The notes under the pieces: model-generated
Seen by the model: the letters and a program-made list of their open reading frames with translations, nothing else
Told to the model about the DNA's origin: nothing
Database searches by the model: none
DNA from: Kushneria sinocarnis
GTDB taxonomy: Bacteria; Pseudomonadota; Gammaproteobacteria; Pseudomonadales; Halomonadaceae
Length of the DNA: 64,000 bases
Assembly: GCF_003633775.1 (NCBI RefSeq)
Contig: NZ_RBIN01000001.1
Coordinates: forward strand, 124,001 to 188,000
Reading direction: 5' to 3'
Made by a program: the position numbers and the translations under genes
Shown here: in pieces, positions 19,455 to 27,521 of the stretch
How the letters are laid out: every line of letters starts with the position of its first letter
Numbering within the stretch: position 1 is the first letter of the stretch

Positions 19455-21410
19455 TCAGAAGCTCATGTCGATCCCCACCCAGTAGCGGCGGCCATCCTGC
19501 ACCTGCCCATAGGTGTCATAGTCGATCTCGCGATCGAAGAGGTTGTAGACGCCGAACAGGAAGTCGGTCCGCTGGCTGATCTGCCAGCTTCCTCCGCTGT
19601 CGACCAGGGTATAGGAGGGCGCCCGCAGGGTCTGCGAGGAGGGGGAGCTGACCGGTTCGCTCTCCTTGCCGCGATAGGTGACCCGCGACCAGGCACTCAG
19701 CCGATCGGTGGGGTCCCAGTCCAGCCGGGTGGAGAAGAGATGGCGCGGCAGCTGGGTCAGCGGCTGGCCTTCGTAGTCGCCGGACTTCTGTTCCGAGTCG
19801 GTAAAGGTATAGCTGGCGGTCAGCTGCAGCCGTTCGGTCAGCGGGGCCTCCAGCGAGGCTTCCACGCCCCGGGTGACTGCCTCGTCAACATTGATGCGCC
19901 AGGTCGGGTCGGAGCCGAACTGGTTGGCGCCATCGGTACAGACATCGGTCGGACAGGTGACCCGGGTGATCTTGTCCTCGAAGTCATTGTGGAACAGGGT
20001 CAGGCTGGCCAGCAGGCCGTTGGGCACGTTGTAGTAGAGTCCCAGCTCCTTGTTGATCGAGGTTTCCGGCTCGAGATCGGGGTTGCCGTAGATGTTGCCG
20101 CCACGGCTGACCTGACCCCAGTCGGGGGTGATCTCGCGCAGGCTGGGCGAGCGGTAGCCGCTGGAGACGCCGCCCTTCAGCGTCCAGCGTGGTGCCAGGT
20201 TCCAGACCCCGTAGAGCCGGGGGCTGACGTGCGAGCCGTAGTTCTCGTTGTCATCCAGCCGGACGCCTGCCGTCAGCGAGAAGCTGTCGGTCATGAACCA
20301 TTCGTCCTCGGCGAACAGCGCCCACTGATGGTTTTCGATCTCGGTGCGATCCGAGATCTGGTTGGTACTGCCGTCCTCGAGCTTCTCCTTCTGATAATTG
20401 ATACCCAGCGAGAGCATGTGACTGGAGAAGGGCAGCACGATCCGGCTATCGGCCACGGTATTGGTGATCTCGATGTCGCGCGTGCGGTTGTCGCTGATTT
20501 CGCGCTGGACGTAGGAGTCGGTGGTGCCGAAGCCGAAGCGGCCGGCATGGGTGACGGCGTAGTGTTCGCGGTTGTACTCGTCATGGCTGTCGCTGCAGCC
20601 TCCCCGGCAGCCGTCCACCGGCACGCTGTTGCCCACCCTGGCTGCCCGGTTCTGCTCTTCGCGGCCGGCCTCGAAGGTGAAGTCGTGATTGTCGGTGGGC
20701 GTCAGCGAGAAGCGTGCCGTGGCACTCCCCAGCCGCTTGTCCTCGTAGCCGTAGGTGATGTTGTCTTCCTGGCGCGTCTGATATTCACCGTAGAGCTGCA
20801 GCCCCAGCAGGCCCTCGTGCAGCGGGCCGCTGACATACACCTGGCTCTGCTGCGAGTCGCCGGAGTCATCGTCCTCCTGCAGCGTGGTATCCACGCGCAC
20901 GTTGCCATGCCAGTCATCGGCCACCTTGCGGGTGATAATGTTGATGACGCCACCGATCGCATCCGAGCCGTAGAGGGTCGACATCGGCCCGCGAATCACT
21001 TCGATGCGCTCGATCGACTGCAGTGGCGGCAGCCAGTCCTGCTCGAAACCGGCACTGCCGTTGGGGCGGGTTTCACGGGTCGACTGGCGCCGGCCGTCGA
21101 CCAGGATCAGGGTGTAATCGGAGGGCATGCCACGCATGCTGATATCCTCGCCGCGATCACCGCCACCGCCGCCGGTCACGATGACGCCCGGAACCTGATC
21201 CAGCGCGTCGGTAACATCGCGGTAATTGCGTTTCTCGAGCTCCTCGCGGGTGATCACGCTGGTCGAGGCCGGGGCATTCACGACCTGCTGGGTATAGCCG
21301 GAAGCGGTCACCGTGACGGTTTCCTGGTTATCGGCGGTGCCGGTTGCCCAGGCCAGCGGTGTGGTGGCAATGCCCAGCGCGAGGGCCGTGAGCCGAGTGT
21401 AATGCTGCAT
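19455..21410 (-). CDS. TonB-dependent outer-membrane receptor, CirA-like (catecholate siderophore type)
   Basis: 651 residues from the ATG at 21410. The start gives a normal signal peptide (LTALALGIATTPLAWA, cleavage near residue 23), while the longer frame does not. Next are a TonB-box-like ETVTVTAS, the plug domain (VITREELEKRNYRDVTDALDQVPGV; DISMRGMPSDYTLILVDGRR; IERIEVIRGPMSTLYGSDAIGGVINIIT) and a beta-barrel ending in F, as porin-type barrels do. The plug and barrel resemble E. coli CirA. Imports a ferric catecholate across the outer membrane using TonB energy. A Fur box precedes it, so expression should rise in iron starvation. No siderophore genes are nearby. Confidence 0.88.
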   Translation of the reverse strand: MQHYTRLTALALGIATTPLAWATGTADNQETVTVTASGYTQQVVNAPASTSVITREELEKRNYRDVTDALDQVPGVIVTGGGGGDRGEDISMRGMPSDYTLILVDGRRQSTRETRPNGSAGFEQDWLPPLQSIERIEVIRGPMSTLYGSDAIGGVINIITRKVADDWHGNVRVDTTLQEDDDSGDSQQSQVYVSGPLHEGLLGLQLYGEYQTRQEDNITYGYEDKRLGSATARFSLTPTDNHDFTFEAGREEQNRAARVGNSVPVDGCRGGCSDSHDEYNREHYAVTHAGRFGFGTTDSYVQREISDNRTRDIEITNTVADSRIVLPFSSHMLSLGINYQKEKLEDGSTNQISDRTEIENHQWALFAEDEWFMTDSFSLTAGVRLDDNENYGSHVSPRLYGVWNLAPRWTLKGGVSSGYRSPSLREITPDWGQVSRGGNIYGNPDLEPETSINKELGLYYNVPNGLLASLTLFHNDFEDKITRVTCPTDVCTDGANQFGSDPTWRINVDEAVTRGVEASLEAPLTERLQLTASYTFTDSEQKSGDYEGQPLTQLPRHLFSTRLDWDPTDRLSAWSRVTYRGKESEPVSSPSSQTLRAPSYTLVDSGGSWQISQRTDFLFGVYNLFDREIDYDTYGQVQDGRRYWVGIDMSF

Positions 21411-21470
21411 GCGTACTGTTCCCCTGATCGGTGCCGTAACACCCTGTAATGCTTCTTCGAAACGGCTGCA

Positions 21471-21489
21471 AATGATAATTGTTATCATT
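21471..21489. promoter_or_regulatory. Fur box upstream of the CirA-like receptor
   Basis: AATGATAATTGTTATCATT, an 8-bp inverted repeat with a 3-bp centre, close to the 19-bp Fur consensus. It ends 61 bp before the receptor start. Confidence 0.88.
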
Positions 21490-21631
21490 AATAAAGGGAA
21501 ATAATTCTACTTAAGGTTGAGCTCATGTCGCCGGCCGGCGATATCGGGCAGGGCCGGGGAAGGCGGCACGCCACCGGGGCAGCGGGAAGGTGCGAACGCC
21601 CCTGACGGGCGGGGCGTTCGGGCGAGCAGGG

Positions 21632-22564
21632 CTAGCGGGCGATGCCTGCCGGCAGCGGGTAGCGCCTGTCGGCGCGGCCGGCCCTGACCACCTGGCCGGG
21701 AATCTCGTGACCGACCAGCCCGGGCAGGGTTTCGGCGGTCCGCATCAGGGCATCGAGATCGACGCCGGTGGTGATGCCCATCTCCTCGAACATGTGCACC
21801 AGATCCTCGCTGCAGACATTGCCGGTGGCGCCGGGGGCGAAGGGGCAACCGCCGAGACCGCCCAGCGCGGCATCGAAGCGGATCACGCCGGCCTGCCAGC
21901 CGGCCAGTGCATTGGCCAGCCCCATGCCGCGAGTGTTGTGTAGATGCAGCGTCAGGTCGAGTTGCGGATGCCGGGCGAGCACCTGCTGGCAGAGCTCGCC
22001 GACCTGATGCGGATTGGCCATGCCGGTGGTGTCGCAGAGGCTGACCCCGTCCAGGCCCAGCGCCGCCAGCCGCGCGACGATATCCAGCACCCGCGCCGGG
22101 GGGACCGGGCCATCGAAGGGGCAGCCGAAGGCCGTGGAGAGCGAGGCATTGAGCCGGGTGGCGGGGGCGCGGTCGCGCGCCAGGGGCACCAGCTCGGCGA
22201 AGCGCTCCAGCGATTGCCAGGGCGTCATGCGCAGGTTGGCCAGACCGTGACTGTCACTGGCCGACAGCACCAGGTTGAGTTCATCGGCGCCGCTTGCCAG
22301 CGCGCGCTCGGCGCCGCGCCGGTTGGGGACCAGCGCCACGTAGCGCACGCCGTCGCGGCGCTGGATGCCGGCCATCACCTCGGAGGCGTCGGCAAGATTG
22401 GGAATCGCCTTCGGCGAGGTGAAGGAGGTCGCCTCGATGGCCGCCACGCCGGTGGCCGAGAGGGCATCGATCAGCGCAATCTTGTCCTCGGTGGGCACGA
22501 AGCGCGACTCGATCTGCAGGCCGTCACGGGGGGCCACCTCGTGGATCCGGACTCGCCGTGTCAT
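21632..22564 (-). CDS. mvaB: hydroxymethylglutaryl-CoA lyase
   Basis: Splits 3-hydroxy-3-methylglutaryl-CoA into acetoacetate and acetyl-CoA, last step of leucine breakdown. 310 residues, a TIM barrel of the HMGL-like family. Seen: EVAPRDGLQIE at residue 9 (metal-binding Asp), SFTSPKAIPNLADA, HLHNTRGMGLAN (metal His pair), and GGLGGCPFAPGATGN with the active-site cysteine. Its ATG overlaps the stop of the upstream CoA-transferase (ATGA). Rest of a leucine pathway (liu genes) is not in the window, so a role with that CoA-transferase is more likely. Confidence 0.85.
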   Translation of the reverse strand: MTRRVRIHEVAPRDGLQIESRFVPTEDKIALIDALSATGVAAIEATSFTSPKAIPNLADASEVMAGIQRRDGVRYVALVPNRRGAERALASGADELNLVLSASDSHGLANLRMTPWQSLERFAELVPLARDRAPATRLNASLSTAFGCPFDGPVPPARVLDIVARLAALGLDGVSLCDTTGMANPHQVGELCQQVLARHPQLDLTLHLHNTRGMGLANALAGWQAGVIRFDAALGGLGGCPFAPGATGNVCSEDLVHMFEEMGITTGVDLDALMRTAETLPGLVGHEIPGQVVRAGRADRRYPLPAGIAR

Positions 22565-23802
22565 GAGCCTTCCTCCGCGGCACTCTCGTGCAGTATGCCG
22601 CGCTCGAACAGCGCGCGCTGGGTATCGGCATCGATGCCCAGCTCGTCGAGCACCGCCCGGGTATGCTGGCCCAGTCGCGGACCGCCGCCGCCGATCCGCC
22701 CCGGCGTGCGGCTCAGCTTGGGCATCACGCCGGGGACCCGCAGCCGGCGGCCGGTTTCGGTGGTAATGGTCTCGATCATCTGCCGTGCCTGGTAGTGCGG
22801 GTCCTCGACGATATCGCGCGCGGTATAGGGGAAGCCCGACGGTACGCCGGCGGTTTCCAGCACTGCGAGCACGTGATCGCGGCTGTGCTGGCGGGTCCAA
22901 TCGGTGATGGCGGTGTCGATACGTTCGGCATGCCGCGAGCGCCCGTCGTTGTGGGCCAGCGCCGGGTCTTCCGCCAGATCGTTCCGCTCGATGGTGTACA
23001 TCAGACGCCTGTAGATGCTGTCGCCGTTGCCGGCGATCAGTACCTGACTGCCGTCACGGCAGGGGTAGGCATTCGAAGGGGTGATGCCGGGCAGGGCACT
23101 GCCGCCGGGCTCGCGGATCACCCCGGCGCCGTCGTATTCGGGAATCAGGCTCTCCATCATGGCGAACACCGACTCGTAGAGTGCGATGTCGATGTACTGC
23201 CCGCGACCGCTGCGATGACGCTCCTGCAGTGCCAGCAGGGCGCCGATCACGCCGTAGAGCGCCGACAGCGAATCGCCCAGGCTGACGCCGACCCGCACCG
23301 AGCGCTCGCCGGGGTGGCCGGTGAGATGGCGCAGCCCGCCCATCGCCTCGCCGATCACGCCGAAACCGGGGCGGTCGCGGTAGGGGCCGGTCTGGCCGTA
23401 GCCGGAGATGCGCACCATGATCAGCGCCGGATTGAGCGCGCTGAGCGACGCCCAGCCCAGCCCCCACTTCTCCAGCGTGCCGGGGCGGAAGTTCTCCACC
23501 ACGATATCCGCCTCGGCGACGAGACGGCGCACGATCGCCTGCCCCTCGCTGCTGCGCAAGTCCAGCGACAGCGAGCGCTTGTTGCGGGTCTGCACATGCC
23601 ACCACAGCGAGGTGCCGTCCTCGACGATGCGCCAGCGGCGCAGGGGATCGCCGGTGACGGGAGGCTCGATCTTGATGACATCGGCGCCGAACTCCCCGAA
23701 CAGCTTGGTAGCAAAGGGGCCGGCGATCAGCTGGCCCAGTTCGAGTACCTTCAGCCCTTCCAGTGCCGAACCCTGGTCGGTTGCAGTGTCAGCGGTTGTC
23801 AT
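22561..23802 (-). CDS. CaiB/BaiF (family III) CoA-transferase
   Basis: 413 residues from the ATG at 23802 with GGGAGG upstream. Family features: LKVLELGQLIAGPFATKLFGEFGADVIKIE at the N-terminus, RNKRSLSLDLR, VENFRPGTLEKWGLG, and ISGYGQTGPYRDRPGFGVIGEAMGG around the catalytic Asp. Resembles the succinyl-CoA-dependent hydroxymethylglutarate/dicarboxylate CoA-transferases. It is translationally coupled to an HMG-CoA lyase, so together they may activate 3-hydroxy-3-methylglutarate with a CoA donor and cleave it (inference). A LysR gene diverges 239 bp upstream and is the likely regulator. Confidence 0.85.
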   Translation of the reverse strand: MTTADTATDQGSALEGLKVLELGQLIAGPFATKLFGEFGADVIKIEPPVTGDPLRRWRIVEDGTSLWWHVQTRNKRSLSLDLRSSEGQAIVRRLVAEADIVVENFRPGTLEKWGLGWASLSALNPALIMVRISGYGQTGPYRDRPGFGVIGEAMGGLRHLTGHPGERSVRVGVSLGDSLSALYGVIGALLALQERHRSGRGQYIDIALYESVFAMMESLIPEYDGAGVIREPGGSALPGITPSNAYPCRDGSQVLIAGNGDSIYRRLMYTIERNDLAEDPALAHNDGRSRHAERIDTAITDWTRQHSRDHVLAVLETAGVPSGFPYTARDIVEDPHYQARQMIETITTETGRRLRVPGVMPKLSRTPGRIGGGGPRLGQHTRAVLDELGIDADTQRALFERGILHESAAEEGS

Positions 23803-24041
23803 GGCCCCTCCCGGATCATGGCCGTGGCCGATGGCGGCGAGATGCAAGCTCGTCCGCCTATCGTGTCAGCCAGGAGCATGGCCGAGCGGCTGGCGACGTC
23901 ACAATTGGGGTTTGACCAAGGGAGCGTTCGCAATCGGCGAAGGCGCTGTCACACTGGCGCCGAGCGTCCGGCCCGGCGGCGTTCCGTGTGACCCGCGGTC
24001 GCCGGCCGTTCGCCGGGCCTGCCGGAGCGATCGGAGGACGC

Positions 24042-24953
24042 ATGAAGCGGCTGGATTTCGTCACCCTGAGACTGTTTGTCGCGATCTCCGACGAGCGCAG
24101 CCTGACCCGCGCTGCCGAGCGCGAACACATGGCGCTCGCCGCGGTCAGCAAGCGCATCAGCGAGCTGGAAGGGCAGCTGGGAATTGCGCTGCTCTATCGC
24201 CGCCCCCGCGGCATCGAGCTGACCGCGGCCGGCCATGCCTTCCTGCATCATGCCCGCCAGCTGCTCGACCATCTCTCGCGCCTCGATGCCGACATGAGCG
24301 AATACCGCATCGGCATCAAGGGGCACATTCGGCTGCACGCCAATACTTCCTCGATCATCGAGTTTCTGCCCGATGATCTCGGCGAATTCATGGATCGCTT
24401 TCCACAGATCCGGGTGGACATGCGCGAGCGGGTCAGCCACGAGATCGTGGGCGCGGTGCGTGATGGGCTGGCCGACATCGGGCTCCATGCCGGCCATGTG
24501 CCTGCCGAGGGGCTGGAGGCCCGGCTGTGGCGGCGTGACCGGCTGGTGCTGGTCACCCGGGCCGATCATCCGCTGGCCGGGCGTTGCCGGGTGGCGCTGG
24601 CCGAGGCACTCGACAACGACTTCATCGGTCTCGAACAGGACACCTCCCTGCAGGAGCTCCTGCAGCAGGGCTCGCGCGGGCTCGCGCGGCCGCTGCGGAT
24701 GCGTATCCAGGTGCGCAGCTTCGAGGGTATCTGTCGCATGATCGACCGGGGCATGGGCGTCGGCATCCTGCCGCAGCGCGCGGTCGGGGCGGTGCGCCAC
24801 GGGCTGGCACTGGCCACCGTGCCGCTGGCCGACGAGTGGGCGGTGCGCGAGCTGCATCTCGCGGTACGCGACTATCAGGCGCTGCCGGTGATTGCCCGTC
24901 AGCTGGTGGATCACCTGCTGCGCTGTGCCGAACGCGACGCTGCGCCGCCGTGA
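24042..24953 (+). CDS. LysR-family transcriptional regulator
   Basis: 303 residues; the ATG at 24042 follows GGAGG. N-terminal winged helix-turn-helix (residues 1-60: LRLFVAISDERSLTRAAEREHMALAAVSKRISELE), then a periplasmic-binding-protein-like effector domain beginning near residue 88. Divergent from the CaiB/HMG-CoA lyase operon across a 239-bp gap, the classic LysR layout, so it probably activates that operon in response to its acid substrate. I could not assign a specific operator in the gap. Confidence 0.9.
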   Translation: MKRLDFVTLRLFVAISDERSLTRAAEREHMALAAVSKRISELEGQLGIALLYRRPRGIELTAAGHAFLHHARQLLDHLSRLDADMSEYRIGIKGHIRLHANTSSIIEFLPDDLGEFMDRFPQIRVDMRERVSHEIVGAVRDGLADIGLHAGHVPAEGLEARLWRRDRLVLVTRADHPLAGRCRVALAEALDNDFIGLEQDTSLQELLQQGSRGLARPLRMRIQVRSFEGICRMIDRGMGVGILPQRAVGAVRHGLALATVPLADEWAVRELHLAVRDYQALPVIARQLVDHLLRCAERDAAPP

Positions 24954-25135
24954 GCCTCGTTCGAGCGGGGCGCGGGACTACGACCAAGGTCCTGGCGCTT
25001 CGCCGCTGACGAAGGGGCGCTTGTTCAATCACCAATATCCAGCCCGGTCCCCGGCTGGCTAGAGTCGCTGTTCGGTACTCGCAACGATGCACGTCGCCGC
25101 ATGCGGCGGCTGACCGCTTCCGGGAGGAAAGGAAC

Positions 25136-25402
25136 ATGCCACGACTGTCAGAGCCGGTGCGCAAGCGCCGTGTCTGGTTCGGTTTCATCGTGCTCTTTGC
25201 CCTGATCAATCCCTGGTATTTCCCTGACGGAGTGAGCACAACGCTGATCCTGGGCGTGCCGCTCTGGGCCCTGATCGTGCTGGCGGCGTCACTGGCGCTG
25301 TCGCTGTTCATTACCTGGACGGTCACTACCCAGTGGCGGACCGACAGCGATGAACGCTTCGCTGCGCCGGTGCATGATCGCCAGCACGACGGGGAGAGGT
25401 AA
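25136..25402 (+). CDS. small two-helix membrane protein paired with a symporter
   Basis: 88 residues: basic N-terminus (RKRRVWFG), hydrophobic helix at about 15-30 (FIVLFALINPWYF), second helix at about 36-62 (TLILGVPLWALIVLAASLALSLFITW), and a charged C-terminal tail. GGGAGGAAAGGA gives a strong ribosome site. Only three bases separate it from the following SSS symporter. Small membrane partners next to SSS symporters are a recurrent design (YjcH with ActP, YhdT with PanF); this one resembles DUF3311-type proteins in layout, but I am not sure of the family. Confidence 0.75.
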   Translation: MPRLSEPVRKRRVWFGFIVLFALINPWYFPDGVSTTLILGVPLWALIVLAASLALSLFITWTVTTQWRTDSDERFAAPVHDRQHDGER

Positions 25403-25405
25403 GCC

Positions 25406-26905
25406 ATGGAGATGGAGCTGGCATTCAGCGGCTGGTCGGGCATCTTCGTGCTGGGGCTCTACGGTGCCCTGATGCTCGGGGTCGGGTTCTACGCCTTCCT
25501 GCGCAACCGGGGCATGCGCGAAAGCCTCGACGAATACTACCTGGGCGGGCGCGGGCTGGGCGTCATGGTGCTCTTCTTCACCTTCTTTGCCACCCAGTAC
25601 AGCGGCAACACCGTGATCGGCTATCCGCCGGCCGCCTACCGCATGGGGTATCACTATCTGGTCTCGGTGCCCTTTTTCATCATGATCATCATGGTGTATC
25701 TGTTCTTCGCCCCCAGGCTCTACGCGCTGGGGCGACGCTTTCGCCTGCTCACCCCGGTGGACTGGATCGATCTGCGCTTCCGCTCGAAGCGGGTAACGGT
25801 GCTGGCGGCCATCCTGATGCTCTACGGGCTGGCCAACTACCTGTTGGAGCAGTTCGTGGCGATCGGGCAGGGGGTGTCGGGGCTGACCGGTGGCACCATT
25901 CCCTATCAGGTGGGGGTGATCTTCTTCATCGTCATCATGGTGGCCTACAGCTGGCTGGGCGGCATGCGGTCGGTGGCCTGGACCGACACCATCCAGGGGC
26001 TGGCGCTGCTGTTCGGCGTCTTTACCCTGCTGCTCGGCTCGCTCTACTACTTCGGCGGGCCGGCCGGGGCCGCCGAGCAGATGCAGGCCAGCGCGCCGGA
26101 GAAGCTCAGCCCGCCCGAGGGGCCGGCGCTGATGCGCTGGTTCAGCCTGCTGGTGCTGGTGGGGATCGGCGCGGCCATCTATCCCCATGCGGTACAGCGC
26201 ATCTTCGCCGCCAGAAGTGAGGCTACCCTCAAGCGCTCCTTCATCCGCATGGCGTGGATGCCGTTTCTCACCGCCGGCGTGGTGTTCATGGTCGGCATCA
26301 TCGGCATTGCCGCCTTTCCGGGGCTGAGTACCGCCGAGTCGGAGCAGCTGGTGGGCATCATGGCCAATGCGCTGGCCAATCAGCATCCGTTCTTCTACTG
26401 GGCGATGGTGCTGCTCTTCGGCGGGGTGATCGCGGCGATCGTCTCCACCGCCGATTCGGTCCTGCTGACCTTCTCATCGATCATCTCCAATGATCTCTAC
26501 GGCCGCTACATCCGGCCCGATGCCAGCGAGTACCGGAAGGTGCTGACGGGCAAGCTGGCAGGGCTGGTGGCGGTGGTGATCCTGGTGCTGATTGCCTGGT
26601 ATCCGCCGGCCACCCTCTATCAGATCTTCGTGCTCAAGTTCGAGCTGCTGATCCAGACCGCGCCGGCGCTGGTGCTGGGGCTCTACTGGACCCGGCTGAG
26701 CGAGCGGGCGGTCTTCACCGGCATGCTGGCCGGGGCGCTGCTGGCCTGCCTGTTCACCTTCCTCGGCTACCGCCCGCTGGGCATCTACAGCGGACTCTGG
26801 GGGCTCGTGCTCAATCTGGCGATCTGCGTGGGCGGGACGCTGCTCTCCGGGGCCACCGAGGAGCGCCGCCGGCACGCCAGCGAAGTGATCGGCTTTCGCT
26901 ACTGA
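25406..26905 (+). CDS. sodium:solute symporter family (SSS) transporter
   Basis: 499 residues, about 13 membrane helices, a normal SSS length. Seen: the loop ESLDEYYLGGRGLG after helix 1, FFATQYSGNTVIGYPPAAYRMGY in helix 2, TPVDWIDLRFRSKRV, and the core WLGGMRSVAWTDTIQGL and STADSVLLTFSSIISNDLYG that surround the sodium site. Substrate unknown; carboxylates and pantothenate are common for this branch. Encoded immediately after a small two-helix membrane protein, so the two probably act as a unit. It ends before parS site 5. Confidence 0.85.
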   Translation: MEMELAFSGWSGIFVLGLYGALMLGVGFYAFLRNRGMRESLDEYYLGGRGLGVMVLFFTFFATQYSGNTVIGYPPAAYRMGYHYLVSVPFFIMIIMVYLFFAPRLYALGRRFRLLTPVDWIDLRFRSKRVTVLAAILMLYGLANYLLEQFVAIGQGVSGLTGGTIPYQVGVIFFIVIMVAYSWLGGMRSVAWTDTIQGLALLFGVFTLLLGSLYYFGGPAGAAEQMQASAPEKLSPPEGPALMRWFSLLVLVGIGAAIYPHAVQRIFAARSEATLKRSFIRMAWMPFLTAGVVFMVGIIGIAAFPGLSTAESEQLVGIMANALANQHPFFYWAMVLLFGGVIAAIVSTADSVLLTFSSIISNDLYGRYIRPDASEYRKVLTGKLAGLVAVVILVLIAWYPPATLYQIFVLKFELLIQTAPALVLGLYWTRLSERAVFTGMLAGALLACLFTFLGYRPLGIYSGLWGLVLNLAICVGGTLLSGATEERRRHASEVIGFRY

Positions 26906-26945
26906 GAGCGAGGGTGCAAACGGCAGGTAAGCGGGGGCGTGCAGT

Positions 26946-26971
26946 CCGGGTGTTTCACGTGAAACACCCGG
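26946..26971. other. parS site 5 in a 26-bp perfect palindrome
   Basis: Core TGTTTCACGTGAAACA at 26951-26966, extended by matching CCGGG/CCCGG arms. It lies between converging genes (symporter and GNAT), so as RNA it could also form a hairpin terminator. Confidence 0.9.
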
Positions 26972-26978
26972 GCGCTGG

Positions 26979-27521
26979 TCAGTCGAGCGGCTTTTCCAGC
27001 ACCGCAAACTGCAGGTCATCGCGCCTGGGCGTGCCGAAGCGGGGGTCGTCATGGGGGAAGGGGCGCGTTTCCCCGGTTTGTTGATAGCCGCGGCGCTCGT
27101 ACCAGGCAATCAGTTCGTGACGTACGTCGATGACCGTCATGTTCATGTCCCGGCAGGCGAGCTCGTCACGCGCCAGTCGCTCCGCCTCGGCCAGCAGGGC
27201 GCGGCCCACGCCGTGCCGCTGGCACTCCGGGAGAACGGCAAACATGCCGAAATGGGCATGTCCGTCGATGCCTTCCAGATGGGCGCAGGCGACCGGCTCG
27301 CCGCTGCCGCGATCCTCGCCGATCAGCACCAGCGCATGAGGCCGTGCCAGATCCTCGGCCAGCATCTCCGGCATGATGCGGGTGCCGTCGAGCAGATCGG
27401 CTTCGTGAGTCCAGCCGGCCCGGCTGGCCTCGCCCCGATAGGCCGTGGTGACCAGCTCGACCAGCGCCGGAATGTCCTCCGGCGTGGCGTGGCGGAACTG
27501 CAAAAGCGGCACCCGGCTCAT
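26979..27521 (-). CDS. GNAT-family N-acetyltransferase
   Basis: 180 residues with the GCN5-related fold: FRHATPEDIPALVELVTTAY at the N-terminus, GHAHFGMFAVLPECQRHGVGRALLAEAE near residue 90 (the acetyl-CoA pyrophosphate loop, Q-R-H-G-V-G), and VRHELIAWYERRGYQQTGE near the end. Acceptor unknown. Its ATG overlaps the glyS stop (ATGA), so it is the last gene of the glyQ-glyS transcript. Confidence 0.82.
   Translation of the reverse strand: MSRVPLLQFRHATPEDIPALVELVTTAYRGEASRAGWTHEADLLDGTRIMPEMLAEDLARPHALVLIGEDRGSGEPVACAHLEGIDGHAHFGMFAVLPECQRHGVGRALLAEAERLARDELACRDMNMTVIDVRHELIAWYERRGYQQTGETRPFPHDDPRFGTPRRDDLQFAVLEKPLD

Noticed and set aside
19740-21449. 569-residue frame opposite the TonB-dependent receptor
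   Set aside because: Shadow frame: it lies wholly opposite a clearly recognised gene.
25000-25135. Possible regulator site (GGACTACGACCAAGGTCC, 24973-24990) before the symporter pair
   Set aside because: Only four-base arms pair; I could not tie it to a known regulator.
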